Below, one piece after another: positions 63,722 through 64,000 of a stretch of DNA of 64,000 nt; position 1 is the first letter of the stretch; each line of letters starts with the position of its first letter. The translations under genes were made by a program, and so were the position numbers. Below the pieces are notes generated by a model. That model did not search any database, was not told the DNA's origin, and saw only the letters and a program-made list of their open reading frames with translations. This stretch comes from Pseudomonadota bacterium. GTDB taxonomy: Bacteria > Pseudomonadota > Gammaproteobacteria > JAADHS01. The stretch spans positions 1 to 64,000 of the forward strand of contig JAKACW010000021.1 of NCBI GenBank assembly GCA_021821045.1, given 5' to 3'.

Positions 63722-64000
63722 GTCGTTGAAGCGCTTCGTGGCTGGGGAGTCGTCGGTGGTTAAGCCGTCCCGTAAAAAATTCGCACCGGCGAAAATTTTT
63801 GCTTAAAAAAAGTGGCTTTCTCTGTTATTTTATGCGCTCGGGCTGATTAGGGCAGCACGGGGGCTGTAAGGTCCCAATAACAAAAACACCGCGTCCCGCG
63901 ACTTCGCGAGACAGCGGATGCAAACTCGCTCGATGCTTTGAAGGAAATTCGACCTGATTATTCGCTCGTTGCGCCTTAGTCGGCGCCGAATGGTGGCCGC
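63722..64000 (+). other. Terminal intergenic region, possible start of a gene running off the window
   Basis: AT-rich stretch 63775-63835 (AAAAAATTCGC ... GCGAAAATTTTT forms a hairpin) then GC-rich sequence with a CGCGA/TCGCG hairpin near 63895-63910. AAGGAAA at 63941-63947 looks like a Shine-Dalgarno; the frame from CTG 63954 (or TTG 63969) is open to the end, beginning L-I-I-R-S-L-R-L-S-R-R-R-M. No ordinary ATG sits at the right spacing, so this is only a possibility. Confidence 0.3.

Noticed and set aside
63830-63960. c-di-GMP or other riboswitch at the window end
   Set aside because: Conserved GEMM core elements are not recognisable; only two weak hairpins are seen.
1-64000. CRISPR array, prophage or intact insertion sequence
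   Set aside because: No regular direct-repeat array, phage structural genes, transposase or integrase frames were seen; the repeats present are REP-type palindromes.

Overview
The window looks like a chromosomal segment of a GC-rich gammaproteobacterium. Three things support this: the order thpR/pncC, recA, recX, alaS, lysC, csrA, tRNA-Ser, tRNA-Arg, which I know from Pseudomonas-like genomes; the efp-epmA-epmB set for EF-P lysylation; and short REP-type palindromes between housekeeping genes. The species is not identifiable from the sequence alone. No rRNA genes, CRISPR array, prophage or intact insertion sequence was seen.

Layout. 1-11 kb: the C-terminal part of a DUF4143-type ATPase, a GATase-like protein, a periplasmic retropepsin-like protease, a secreted pair (HYR-repeat lipoprotein with CxxCH motifs plus a DUF1501 protein), a tryptophan dioxygenase/kynureninase pair and two unknown proteins. 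11.4-15.9 kb, minus strand: xseB-ispA-dxs-queD-folE2, joining isoprenoid precursor and deazapurine/folate genes. 15.9-18.6 kb: a rubrerythrin, Fe-S oxidoreductase and DUF3501 operon behind a promoter with a perfect palindrome at the predicted start site. 18.7-24.7 kb: parE, parC, htpX and a GNAT gene. 24.7-30.2 kb: a large PilZ protein, epmB divergent from efp-epmA, a small PilZ gene with a strong sigma-54 promoter, and a small Cys-rich protein. 30.4-39.2 kb: psd, pncC, thpR, recA, recX, alaS, lysC, csrA and two tRNAs.

39.5-63.7 kb is a cell-surface polysaccharide region. It holds a sugar nucleotidyltransferase, the PrsK/PrsR two-component pair known from PEP-CTERM/exosortase systems, fcl, a CDP-glucose branch (rfbF, rfbG, a C-methyltransferase, an RfbC-like epimerase, a DUF4910 protein), an ABC polysaccharide exporter with a Wzt C-terminal extension, two glycosyltransferases and a sulfotransferase. 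It ends with two large divergent lipoproteins carrying Ig/cadherin-like repeats and discoidin-type domains; one also has an SGNH hydrolase domain.

The most interesting signal is regulatory. Three -24/-12 elements with exact GG-N10-GC spacing lie in front of the small PilZ gene and both large lipoprotein genes, while PrsR, a sigma-54 activator by its GAFTGA motif, is encoded in the same window. This suggests a local PrsK/PrsR-RpoN surface regulon whose visible targets are lipoproteins and a c-di-GMP-type protein rather than PEP-CTERM proteins. Other leads are the REP/REPIN family at four sites, the palindromic operator of the rubrerythrin operon, an internal start in lysC, and the uncharacterised branched-sugar cassette.
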